A stretch of DNA of 24,392 nt from an uncultured Eggerthellaceae bacterium. Lineage in GTDB: Bacteria > Actinomycetota > Coriobacteriia > Coriobacteriales > Eggerthellaceae. This document shows positions 7,294-15,157 of this stretch, piece after piece. The notes under the pieces are model-generated. The model was not told the origin of the DNA. It saw only the letters and a program-made list of their open reading frames with translations, and ran no database searches. Every line of letters begins with the position of its first letter. The first letter of the stretch is position 1. The DNA lies in NCBI GenBank assembly GCA_910588205.1, contig CAJUQK010000017.1:29850-54241 (forward strand). The letters are read 5' to 3'. The position numbers were made by a program, and so were the translations under genes.

Positions 7294-8721
7294 TCAATCC
7301 ACCGGCATCCAATCAAGGCCGATGATGGCGATCACATGAGCATCAGAGGAGTAGAAATCTCCCCCGTTCACGAGGCGGCCGCTGCCCATATCATCCAAGA
7401 CCGCCTTCGCCTCCCCCTCGTATTCGCTCTTCGTGTAGATGATGAGCGTCTCCGGATAGATGGTGGCATCATCGGTATTGCCCACGCCGATGACATCATA
7501 GCCATCCTGGGTGAGCATCTCTCCGAGCTTCGCCGCCGCCCCAGCGGTGTTCGTGCCATTGCGCACCTCTACGGTAACGCCGTTCACCTCCACGCTCGCT
7601 GATTCCGTCTCGATATCATTGGGATCTTGACCAGCCTTGATGCGCACGAGCATCTGATCCCAGCTCTGGGAGCGGCGTTCGTAGAGCGTGTTCCCCACCC
7701 CGGCGGCATTCGATGACACATACGGAAGGATGCAAGTATAGATGGTCAGCTCATCGAAGGGGGAGAGAGCGCTGCCCAGCGCCAGAAGGTCGCTGGCAGT
7801 CCAATCCGTATAGATGAAACGGCTCGCCTCTCCCACCGCATTGGCGAAGGAGAGGCCTTGGGAGCTGGCTGCCTCTTCGGCTAGGTTCAAGGTGTAGGCC
7901 ATGCGATCCTGGAACATGCCGTCAACGCCCCCCGCCACATTCGATGCACGCAAGAAGGCAAGAGACTGAGAGCCGCTCAAGCGGCTGGTTCCGGCATCCA
8001 CCACCTCATAGCCCGTCGTGGGGTCATCTATCTGAGAGACGAGCTCCACAGGGATGCCTCCCAATGCATCTGCCATGCCGCTGATCCCTGTGCTATCGGT
8101 GGTGACGAAATGAGCTATGCCCTCACCGATGAGCTCTGAGACCACACGGACGAGCTCTGCATCGCCCCCTATCGCCTTCGCCTCATCCAAAGGCCGCGTC
8201 TCGCCGTCAGAGGTGCGCACATTGAGCTTTGAGGGAATGGTGATCAAGGTCACCGTACGAGCATCCTCATCGATGCGCACCAGCTGATACCCCTGGGCGT
8301 TGGGCTGCTGCTTCGCGTAGCCCGGAAGCGAAAGGTCGGCTGTCATCAGCACGAAGTAAGGCTCATCGGCCTTCTGAGCCACCAGGGCCTCTTGGGCATT
8401 GGAGGAGTCGAGGGCTAGATTGGAATCCGTGGAGCGGAAGAAGGTGAAAGCGGATACGCCAGCAGCTGCTAGACCCACGAGAACGGTCAGGATGAGAGCG
8501 ATGAGCACCACTTTTCGCCGGGAGCGCTTGCGCTTAGCATCCACCAGAGCTGAATGGGCACCAGCCCCACGCCTCGGAAGCGATCTGCCGGAGGCCGGGC
8601 GTTCCACATTGGAGATGACCCGCTCGGTCCTGCGCGGCCGCTGGCGGGGGCTGTAGGTCAAAGGCCGGGCAACAGGAGTCCTAGAGGATCCATGACGTGG
8701 CTTGGTCCGACGGGTGGGCAC
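7294..8721 (-). CDS. LytR-CpsA-Psr family protein with LytR_C domain, divergent active site
   Basis: LCP proteins attach wall glycopolymers to peptidoglycan outside the membrane. The 475-residue protein has a basic N-terminal tail (1-70), one transmembrane segment (about 71-94), an LCP-like domain (about 120-285) and a LytR_C domain (VEVRNGT through TLIIYT). The LCP domain keeps DALGGIPVEL, the DAG..LSG..SLAFLR stretch and a late Asp-Arg pair. It lacks the family's RSD motif (NAQG instead) and has IPSK where the family has IPRD, so the phosphate-binding arginines are mostly missing and transferase activity is doubtful. The start is a GTG nine bases after the murA stop with a weak ribosome site, so translation is probably coupled to murA. 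A shorter start inside the basic tail cannot be excluded. Confidence 0.85.
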   Translation of the reverse strand: MPTRRTKPRHGSSRTPVARPLTYSPRQRPRRTERVISNVERPASGRSLPRRGAGAHSALVDAKRKRSRRKVVLIALILTVLVGLAAAGVSAFTFFRSTDSNLALDSSNAQEALVAQKADEPYFVLMTADLSLPGYAKQQPNAQGYQLVRIDEDARTVTLITIPSKLNVRTSDGETRPLDEAKAIGGDAELVRVVSELIGEGIAHFVTTDSTGISGMADALGGIPVELVSQIDDPTTGYEVVDAGTSRLSGSQSLAFLRASNVAGGVDGMFQDRMAYTLNLAEEAASSQGLSFANAVGEASRFIYTDWTASDLLALGSALSPFDELTIYTCILPYVSSNAAGVGNTLYERRSQSWDQMLVRIKAGQDPNDIETESASVEVNGVTVEVRNGTNTAGAAAKLGEMLTQDGYDVIGVGNTDDATIYPETLIIYTKSEYEGEAKAVLDDMGSGRLVNGGDFYSSDAHVIAIIGLDWMPVD

Positions 8722-8730
8722 GGAGCGGAC

Positions 8731-10005
8731 CTAGCCTTGTTCTTCGGTACGCACGACATCTGCGCCCAGGGACTTCAGCTTGCCCACGTAATCCTCATAG
8801 CCTCGGTCTATGTGCTCTATCTCATAGACCGTCGTGTATCCCTCGGCTACGATCCCTGCCAGCACCAGAGCCGCTCCAGCACGCAGGTCAGTGGAGGAGA
8901 CGGGAGCTCCTTGGAGATGCTTCACCCCATGGATGATGGCGTGATGGTCTTCCTGGATGATGTCAGCCCCCATGCGCATGAGCTCAGAGGCGAACATGAA
9001 GCGGTTTTCGAAGACGTTTTCGGTGATGACCGAAGTGCCCTCTGCCAGGGCGTCCAAGAGCATGAACTGCGCCTGGAGGTCTGTAGGGAACCCCGGATGG
9101 GGCAGCGTCTGGATATCCGTAGCCTCTATGGGGTCGTCGCGCTTGACGGTGATATAGTCCTCGCCGCAGCTGATATCGCAACCCATGGCCTTGAGCTTCA
9201 GTATGGCCATGCGCAGGTATTCCGGATCTATCCCCTGAACGGTGACGGGACCGCCCGTGAGCGCGCCTCCTGCCAAGAAGGTACCCGCTTCGATGCGGTC
9301 TCCGATGGTGGCATGGACGCAAGGGTGGAAGGACTCCAGAGGAACCCCCTCCACTTCGATGATCATGGATCCTCCACCGCTGATGCGGGCGCCCATCTCG
9401 TTGAGCATGGTGCAGAGGTCCACGATCTCAGGTTCGCGGGCAGCATTCTCTATGACCGTGGTCCCTTCGGCCACCACCGCCGCCATGAGCATGTTCTCCG
9501 TAGCGCCCACGCTTGGGAACTCCAGCATGACCTGAGCCCCGTGGAGCCCGTCAGGGGTAGCAGCGATGAGTGTGCCGTGATCCACGCTGAATTCTACGCC
9601 AAGGGACTCAAGACCCACCAGGTGCATATCTATCTTGCGCGCCCCTATCTGACAGCCGCCCGGCATGGCCACGCGTGCCTTGCCGAATCGGCCGATCAAG
9701 GGCCCCAGCACAGAGATGCTCGCCCGCATCTTGGAGACCAGCTCATAGGGGGTGCTGAAGGAATCCACCGGGGCTGTATCGATGCGCAGGGTATGGTCTT
9801 GGCGGGAGACCTGCGCCCCCAGCCGTCGTAGGACCTCTGACATGATGGCGATATCCGAGATATCCGGCACATTGTTAATGATGGTTTCGCCTTGGCCGAG
9901 GATGGCAGCAGCCATGAGCTTCAGTGCTGAGTTCTTGGCTCCTGAGATCTTGACCTCACCCGAGAGCGTTCCATTGCCTCTGACGACGATCGACTCTTTG
10001 CCCAT
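8731..10005 (-). CDS. murA: UDP-N-acetylglucosamine 1-carboxyvinyltransferase
   Basis: Adds enolpyruvate to UDP-GlcNAc, the first committed step of peptidoglycan synthesis, in the cytoplasm. The 424-residue enzyme has the EPSP-synthase-like two-domain fold, the KN pair (Lys24-Asn25, SGAKNSALK) and the active loop MPGGCQIGARKIDMH with catalytic Cys118. This Cys is the residue fosfomycin alkylates; mycobacterial MurA has Asp there. ATG 10005 is preferred because GAAGGA is six bases upstream and the protein then starts at the usual point; an in-frame ATG at 10032 has poorly spaced Shine-Dalgarno sequence. It follows the rpsB-tsf terminator and is followed closely by the LCP gene, a sensible cell-wall pairing. 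Confidence 0.97.
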   Translation of the reverse strand: MGKESIVVRGNGTLSGEVKISGAKNSALKLMAAAILGQGETIINNVPDISDIAIMSEVLRRLGAQVSRQDHTLRIDTAPVDSFSTPYELVSKMRASISVLGPLIGRFGKARVAMPGGCQIGARKIDMHLVGLESLGVEFSVDHGTLIAATPDGLHGAQVMLEFPSVGATENMLMAAVVAEGTTVIENAAREPEIVDLCTMLNEMGARISGGGSMIIEVEGVPLESFHPCVHATIGDRIEAGTFLAGGALTGGPVTVQGIDPEYLRMAILKLKAMGCDISCGEDYITVKRDDPIEATDIQTLPHPGFPTDLQAQFMLLDALAEGTSVITENVFENRFMFASELMRMGADIIQEDHHAIIHGVKHLQGAPVSSTDLRAGAALVLAGIVAEGYTTVYEIEHIDRGYEDYVGKLKSLGADVVRTEEQG

Positions 10006-10048
10006 AGGAAGTCCTTCCGATGGTCCTTTCATGGCCTCAAGGAAAGCG

Positions 10049-10082
10049 AACGAGGCCACGCTGCTTCGAGCATGGCCTCGTT
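10049..10082 (-). terminator. Terminator after rpsB-tsf
   Basis: A perfect 10-bp stem (AACGAGGCCA with TGGCCTCGTT) and a 14-base loop, then CGCTTTCCTT on the minus strand, stands 22 bases after the tsf stop and before murA. Confidence 0.7.
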
Positions 10083-10104
10083 GCCCTCATGGTTATGGAA
10101 GTGG

Positions 10105-10965
10105 CTACTCGCCCAAAGCGAAGCGGAGGAATCCGCTGATCTGGATGGTGCCGCCCATCTCCTTGGCGCAAGCATCCACATACTGGCGCACGGTGACGTC
10201 CGGATCCTTCACGAAGTCCTGTTCGGCCAGGCAGTTCTCCTTATAGAACTTCTCCATGCGACCCTCAGCGATCTTCTCCTGGATGTTCTCCGGCTTGCCG
10301 GATTCCGCAGCCTGGGCCTTGTAGATCTCAAGCTCATGGGCCGCCACGTCAGAAGGCACGGACTCCCGGTTAGCAGAGACGGGATTCACCGCCGCCACCT
10401 GCATGGCAACGTCGCGCGCGCATTTCTGGAAAGCCTCAGAGGCCGGGTCGATGCCTTGGGCATCGAAGCTCACCAGCACGCCGATCTTGCCGCCACCATG
10501 GATGTAACTGGCCACTGCCGGAGCCTCCATCTCAGCCACACGGGAGAGCTGACAGTTCTCACCCATCACATGGATGCAGTCCGTCAGGATCTCTTCCACG
10601 GTCTCACCATCGATGGTGCAGCTCTTGAGACCCTCGGCATCCACCGGAGCGTTGTCCATAGCTGCCGTGGCGATGCGTGTGGCATAGGCCTTGAACTTCT
10701 CGTTCATGCCCACGAAGTCAGTTTCGCAGTTGAGCTCTATCACAGCGCCCTTGGTGCAGGCATCGTTGACGAGGGCCATGACGGTTCCCTCATTGGTGGC
10801 CCGCCCTGCCTTCTTCGCCACTGCCGCCAAACCGCGGGTGCGCAGCACGTCCACGGCTGCTTCCATGTCCCCAGCAGCCTCTGCCAGGGCCTTCTTGCAC
10901 TCCATCATGCCTGCGCCGGTCATCTCTCGCAGCTCTTTCACCATAGAAGCGGTGATCTCTGCCAT
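10105..10965 (-). CDS. tsf: Elongation factor Ts
   Basis: Catalyses GDP release from EF-Tu. The 286-residue protein opens with the UBA-like domain and the EF-Ts signature (LREMTGAGMMECKKAL, then AVDVLRTRG), followed by the core with the GKIGVLVSF strand and the TDFVGMNEKF segment. Length is normal. The start has GAGGAGG eight or nine bases upstream. It follows rpsB by 79 bases in the usual rpsB-tsf order; the gap holds a hairpin that may tune the S2 to EF-Ts ratio. Confidence 0.98.
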   Translation of the reverse strand: MAEITASMVKELREMTGAGMMECKKALAEAAGDMEAAVDVLRTRGLAAVAKKAGRATNEGTVMALVNDACTKGAVIELNCETDFVGMNEKFKAYATRIATAAMDNAPVDAEGLKSCTIDGETVEEILTDCIHVMGENCQLSRVAEMEAPAVASYIHGGGKIGVLVSFDAQGIDPASEAFQKCARDVAMQVAAVNPVSANRESVPSDVAAHELEIYKAQAAESGKPENIQEKIAEGRMEKFYKENCLAEQDFVKDPDVTVRQYVDACAKEMGGTIQISGFLRFALGE

Positions 10966-11006
10966 AGCTCATCCCTCCTCAAGGGGTAGAAAGGTCATCA
11001 TTCGAA

Positions 11007-11032
11007 CGGGGATGGACGAACATCCGTCCCCG
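11007..11032 (-). promoter_or_regulatory. Hairpin in rpsB-tsf intergenic region
   Basis: A stem of about nine pairs with one mismatch (CGGGGACGGA with TCCATCCCCG) and a 6-base loop lies between rpsB and tsf. No U-run follows, so it is more likely an attenuator, processing or stability element than a full terminator. Confidence 0.5.
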
Positions 11033-11044
11033 GACCGAAGCAGC

Positions 11045-11881
11045 CTATTCGGCAGCCTCGGCGATCTCAGCCTGAACGGTTGCATCCGTTGCCTGGACCT
11101 CAGCGGCCGTCTCAACGTCAGACACCGCGACCTCAGCCTCAGGAGCGGCTTCAGCAGGAGCGCTCTGAGCCATCTCGGTCTCGGTCACCTCAGCGCCCGT
11201 ACCCGCGATCACCGCATCAGCGATGAAATCACAGAGCAGAGAGACGCTGCGGATGGCATCGTCATTGGCCGGGATGCCGTAATCCACGTCATCAGGATCG
11301 CAGTTGGTATCAAGGGTGCCGACGATGGGCACGTTCAGCCTGCGCGCCTCATGAACGGCGATCTCCTCCCGGCAGGTGTCGATGATGAACACGGCATCGG
11401 GCACACGGGTCATGTTGCGGATGCCGTTCAGGTTGGCCTGGAGCTTCGCTAGCTCCTTGCGCTTCAGGATCTGCTCCTTCTTCGGCAGGAGAGCCATGCG
11501 GCCATCCGCCTCTTGAGCCTCCAGATCCTCCATGTAGATGACGCGCTGACGGATGGTGACGAAGTTGGTGAGCATGCCGCCCAGCCAACGGTTGTTCACA
11601 TAGGGCATGCCACAGCGGTTCGCTGCATCTGCCACGGCCTCTTGGGCCTGCTTCTTGGTGCCCACGAACAAAACGGTGCCACCCTTGGCGGCGAGGTTGG
11701 ACACGAAGCTATAGGCCTTGTCCATATCCACAAGCGTCTGCTTCAGATCGAGGATGTAGATATCCCCGCGGCTGCCGAAGATATAGGGCTTCATCTTCGG
11801 GTTCCAACGACGCGTCTGATGCCCGAAGTGGGCCCCCGCTTCCAGAAGCGAGCTGATGCTTACCTTTACCGGTGCTGCCAT
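11045..11881 (-). CDS. rpsB: 30S ribosomal protein S2 with acidic C-terminal tail
   Basis: A small-subunit protein needed for S1 and mRNA binding. Residues 1-229 are canonical S2 (LLEAGAHFGHQTRRWNPKM, VNNRWLGGMLTNF, PVDAVFIID-like region, VGTLDTNCDPDDVDYGIPANDDA). Residues about 230-278 form an Ala/Glu/Val/Thr acidic low-complexity tail ending AEIAEAAE, close to the end of the L31 tail. The start at 11881 has GGAG seven bases upstream; an in-frame ATG at 11896 is also possible, with a weaker AGAGGA. The gene leads the rpsB-tsf operon from a good promoter and a leader of about 120 bases. Confidence 0.97.
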   Translation of the reverse strand: MAAPVKVSISSLLEAGAHFGHQTRRWNPKMKPYIFGSRGDIYILDLKQTLVDMDKAYSFVSNLAAKGGTVLFVGTKKQAQEAVADAANRCGMPYVNNRWLGGMLTNFVTIRQRVIYMEDLEAQEADGRMALLPKKEQILKRKELAKLQANLNGIRNMTRVPDAVFIIDTCREEIAVHEARRLNVPIVGTLDTNCDPDDVDYGIPANDDAIRSVSLLCDFIADAVIAGTGAEVTETEMAQSAPAEAAPEAEVAVSDVETAAEVQATDATVQAEIAEAAE

Positions 11882-11941
11882 GTTGCTACTCTCCATTCGT
11901 TGGTCCTCTGCCCAAGGTCATCCCCTACCCCCGCAACCGCA

Positions 11942-11954
11942 CCTCATCGTGAGG
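11942..11954 (-). promoter_or_regulatory. rpsB: Short hairpin in rpsB leader
   Basis: A 5-bp stem and 3-base loop (CCTCA-CGA-TGAGG) lies midway in the roughly 120-base untranslated rpsB leader, upstream of a G-rich stretch. Autoregulation by S2 is known in other bacteria; that this leader does it is inference. Confidence 0.3.
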
Positions 11955-12010
11955 CGAAGCCACTCGCGCGGTCAGGTCGCTTGAGCATGCGTATTGAAAG
12001 AAACTGCAAG

Positions 12011-12039
12011 AGGATACCACGAGGTCATCCCCCTTGCAA
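12011..12039 (-). promoter_or_regulatory. rpsB: Promoter for rpsB-tsf
   Basis: The minus strand has TTGCAA (12039-12034), a 17-base spacer and TATCCT (12016-12011) with TGG just upstream as an extended -10. Transcription should start near 12004, leaving a leader of about 120 bases before rpsB. It lies just after the end of the metG-like gene. Confidence 0.7.
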
Positions 12040-12051
12040 CAACCACGATGC

Positions 12052-14091
12052 CTAGTATTGGGATTCGTGCTTCCGGAAGAAATCGAACCGAGGAGGCAGC
12101 TCGCAGACCTTGTGGCGCGCCTCGTCTATCTCGCCGCCGTGGCACAGCTCCTCCATGCCGTTGAAGTCATAGCTCCAGCTGAAGAACTCCGCTGGTTCGA
12201 AATCCAAGTAGTCACAGATGACCTCGCAGCCCTGAGGCACGATGGGGTGCATCATGAGCGTGCAAACGCGCAAGAGGTAGAACGAATCTAGGAGCACCTG
12301 GCGACGCTGCTCGAGTGCACTCGAATCTCCTGCTTCTTCCGCCTCCGAGGCTGCCTTGATGCCATCGGCCCAATGCTTGTTGGCGAAGCGGATGAACTCA
12401 TCGGCCAAGGACATCACGCTATGCAGTTCGAAGGCATGCATCCTATGCTCATAGCTGGTCAGAGCCTTCTTCGCCTCTTGCACCACCTCTGCGATAGGCT
12501 CCCCGAGGGGCATGTACCCCTCGAAGCTCTTCGCCGCCTCATAGAAGCAGCTGCGAGCCAGACGATTGAACACATTGGTGAGCAGCGCGCCCTCTTTGAG
12601 CACTGGGTCGGCCACGCGCTTGTCCTTCCGCTGCTCATCGGAGAGCGTTGGATCGAAGGGCTTCGGCTTGAACCCAACCGACTTCTGCCCCAAGCCCAAT
12701 GCCAGGAAGTGCGCCCGCAGCTGCTCGACCGTGTAGTGCTCCAAAAGCTCCTCGCCTGTAGGGGGCTTAGCCTCTGAGGATGAGGATGCCTTGGTCTTGC
12801 CGAAGAGCAGATGATGGTTCGCCACCAGCGTGGTCTGGCGCAAAGGACGCGCGTCCTCGCCGCCGAAGACGCCGCGCTTGCCCAGCGCCTCCCATATGGC
12901 CGGTTGGGCCACCCCGTAGAAGTAGATATTGTCCTGACCGATGAACTGGTAGACCTGGGCATTGTCGGCACACCAGAAATCCCGCCAGGTATTGCGCGGC
13001 AGAGCCAGATCGTCGTTCAGGGCGATGGTGAACGAGATGGGAGCCCAGAGGGATTCGGGCCAGCACCAGACCGTGAGCCCTTCCACACCATCCAGCACCG
13101 GTGCCTTCACACCCCATTCGATGGAGCCGGTGATGCGGAACGGGACCAGCGTCTTGGAGGTGCGGAAGCGGATCTGCTGCGAGGTGAGCACGGTCTTGGC
13201 CGCATCCCGCTCCTCGATGGAGTCGAACTGGATCTCGAAGCTATGCTTACCCTTCCCCGCCTCGCGGAAGGTGTGGGGCGGAAGGCTCTCCGCCAAGGCT
13301 AGATAGGCATCCAAGCATTCGCTCTTCACGAAGATGACCGGGGGAGCCAAGAACTCATCGATGGTCTTCGCCACCACCGGTCGCATCTCTGGATCGGATC
13401 CCATCTGCTCCACCTGACCCTTCAAGAAGCTTGCGAAGGCGGGTAGGTCGAAGTACCAGTTCTTCACGGGACGCATCTCGGGTACCGTACCCGTGAGGGA
13501 GGAGACGGGGTTGATGAGGTCCGCCGGATCGTACTGGTGGCCCATATCGCACTCATCTGCATAGCCATGCTCTGACTTGCAGCCTTGGACCGGACAGCGT
13601 CCCTGCACCTGTCGACCATTCAAGAAGGTGTTCGCCTCGGCATCGAAGAACTGGAGCGTTTCCTCGAGATGGAGATACCCCTGATCGTACAGACCTTCGA
13701 TCAGCTTCTCCGAGAGCGTTTGATGCACATCCTTGCAGCGCCCGATGCCGCTACCCTCGAAGATATCCAGGCTTATATCGAAGGCCTCCAGCGTCTCCTT
13801 CTGACGGATATGGTTACCCAGCACATATTCCTCGATGGAGCCCGCAAAGGAGCCGGACTCCACTGCCTTGCGATACCCCTCGTTGATAGGGGATCCAAAA
13901 CAATCGGTGCCGCTGACGAACCGGACGTTATCCGGCCCGATGCGGTCACGCAGGAAGCGGGCAAAAGCGTCAGCAGGAATGAAGACACCACCGATATGCC
14001 CGAAATGGAGCGGCTTGTTGCCATAAGGCATGCCCGCGGTGACCACGGCTCGCCTTGGCCAGACTACGTCAGTATCCAGTTCTTTGCCCAT
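12052..14091 (-). CDS. Methionyl-tRNA synthetase-like class I tRNA ligase, divergent
   Basis: A 679-residue protein with the class I synthetase fold of the MetRS group. The HIGH motif is HFGH (29-32) in MPYGNKPLHFGHIGG; a MetRS-type zinc knuckle follows as CPVQGC and CDMGH (166-185), then PVKNWYFDLPAF and a C-terminal helical anticodon-binding domain. Two things are odd. The KMSKS loop reads FGKTKASSSS (430-439), and residues that line the methionine pocket in E. coli MetRS (the VWLDAPIGY and FIGKDIVYFH segments) read VWCWPESLW (341-349) and FIGQDNIYFY (383-392). There is also an insert of about 60 residues before the pocket (about 255-315). ATG 14091 has AAAGG seven bases upstream. It is last in tal-rho-sppA-metG-like. 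It may be the cell's MetRS or a paralogue; I leave the symbol blank. Confidence 0.85.
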   Translation of the reverse strand: MGKELDTDVVWPRRAVVTAGMPYGNKPLHFGHIGGVFIPADAFARFLRDRIGPDNVRFVSGTDCFGSPINEGYRKAVESGSFAGSIEEYVLGNHIRQKETLEAFDISLDIFEGSGIGRCKDVHQTLSEKLIEGLYDQGYLHLEETLQFFDAEANTFLNGRQVQGRCPVQGCKSEHGYADECDMGHQYDPADLINPVSSLTGTVPEMRPVKNWYFDLPAFASFLKGQVEQMGSDPEMRPVVAKTIDEFLAPPVIFVKSECLDAYLALAESLPPHTFREAGKGKHSFEIQFDSIEERDAAKTVLTSQQIRFRTSKTLVPFRITGSIEWGVKAPVLDGVEGLTVWCWPESLWAPISFTIALNDDLALPRNTWRDFWCADNAQVYQFIGQDNIYFYGVAQPAIWEALGKRGVFGGEDARPLRQTTLVANHHLLFGKTKASSSSEAKPPTGEELLEHYTVEQLRAHFLALGLGQKSVGFKPKPFDPTLSDEQRKDKRVADPVLKEGALLTNVFNRLARSCFYEAAKSFEGYMPLGEPIAEVVQEAKKALTSYEHRMHAFELHSVMSLADEFIRFANKHWADGIKAASEAEEAGDSSALEQRRQVLLDSFYLLRVCTLMMHPIVPQGCEVICDYLDFEPAEFFSWSYDFNGMEELCHGGEIDEARHKVCELPPRFDFFRKHESQY

Positions 14092-14122
14092 GGAGATGCC
14101 TTTCAAAGGGTTCTTGAGGATC

Positions 14123-15157
14123 CTAGGAGAAAGAGGGATTCCCGGCAGCGTTCGAAGAAGCCGCCGATCCGCTTTGGCTCAGAAGACCTAGAAGCAGATC
14201 AAGGGAGCTGCTGGAAGGCTCATAACTCAACGTAGAGAGCCCATCTGGCTCCCCTACCAGATCAGAGAGGTAGGCGAGCGCATCCTCGAAATAGCCGATC
14301 TCATCTGCCAGGCCGTTCTCCACCGCCTGAGACCCCGTATAGGGAAGCCCGTTGGCCAGTTCCTTCACCTCGGCTATGGTCATCCCACGACCACTGGCCA
14401 CGGTCTGGACGAAATCAGCATCTATCTCATCCACCATGGCCTGATACCATTCGCGCTCCTCGTCCGTGAGCGGACGGTTGCCGTAGCCTGCATCCTTGGA
14501 ATCAGCGGATACGATGGTCTCCACATCGATGCCCAGCTTCTCATAGAGACCAGACAGATCGGTCACCTGCAGGACCACACCGATGGCGCCGATGCTCGTC
14601 GTCTTCGCGCAGAAGATGCGATCCGCCTGGCTTGAGATCTCGTAGGCAGCGCTGGCGTTGGTGGCCGCGCTCACCACGACGATGGGCTTAGGGAACTCGG
14701 CTACCATCCGGGCCATCTCCTCCCCAGCCGTAGCGGTGCCTCCACCGGAGTTCACGCGCAGGATGACCCCCTTGACCTGCTCATCGGCCTGAGCCGCCCG
14801 GAGGCGCGAGCTCAGACCATCCGGACTGCATGCTGACCCGTCATAGTCTATGACCGAGTCTATGTCTATCACCACGGCAGAAGGGGATGTCGCCTGAGTG
14901 ATACTGGAGGCGTCTCCCTCCCCTGAGAGGACATCTGTCATCCCCCCGATAGCCGCGGAGCAGGAGAATCCGACCAAAGCGATGACCACTAGGATGCAGA
15001 GGATGACGATAGCAGCCACCCTGCCGCCGTTGCCCTTCGGGGGAACCGCTCCCGCAGGCGGTACCACAACGGCTCCGGTGCGATGGTCTCGGGCGGCATA
15101 GGCACTCACATAGGCATCTTCTTGGTACACGTTGGGATCTCTCCCTGTCTCATTCAT
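14123..15157 (-). CDS. sppA: Signal peptide peptidase SppA
   Basis: A membrane serine protease that degrades cleaved signal peptides. The 344-residue protein has a short cytoplasmic N-terminal part, one transmembrane segment (about 47-70) and an extracytoplasmic S49 domain: NSGGG (136-140), the nucleophile Ser169 in TNASAAYEISS and the general base Lys221 in SKDAGYGNRPLTDEER, as in the short Bacillus-type enzyme. A Ser/Leu-rich tail ends the protein. ATG 15157 overlaps the rho stop by one base (TGATG), so translation is probably coupled to rho. The metG-like gene follows after 31 bases. Confidence 0.94.
   Translation of the reverse strand: MNETGRDPNVYQEDAYVSAYAARDHRTGAVVVPPAGAVPPKGNGGRVAAIVILCILVVIALVGFSCSAAIGGMTDVLSGEGDASSITQATSPSAVVIDIDSVIDYDGSACSPDGLSSRLRAAQADEQVKGVILRVNSGGGTATAGEEMARMVAEFPKPIVVVSAATNASAAYEISSQADRIFCAKTTSIGAIGVVLQVTDLSGLYEKLGIDVETIVSADSKDAGYGNRPLTDEEREWYQAMVDEIDADFVQTVASGRGMTIAEVKELANGLPYTGSQAVENGLADEIGYFEDALAYLSDLVGEPDGLSTLSYEPSSSSLDLLLGLLSQSGSAASSNAAGNPSFS

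Noticed and set aside
7172..7312. Longer start for the Nfu-like gene at 7312
   Set aside because: The extra 47 codons cross a promoter and the LCP stop region and do not resemble any Nfu N terminus.
8554..9831. 425-codon plus-strand frame opposite murA and the LCP gene
   Set aside because: It is a shadow of murA; its residues are rich in His/Gly/Arg as expected of antisense reading.
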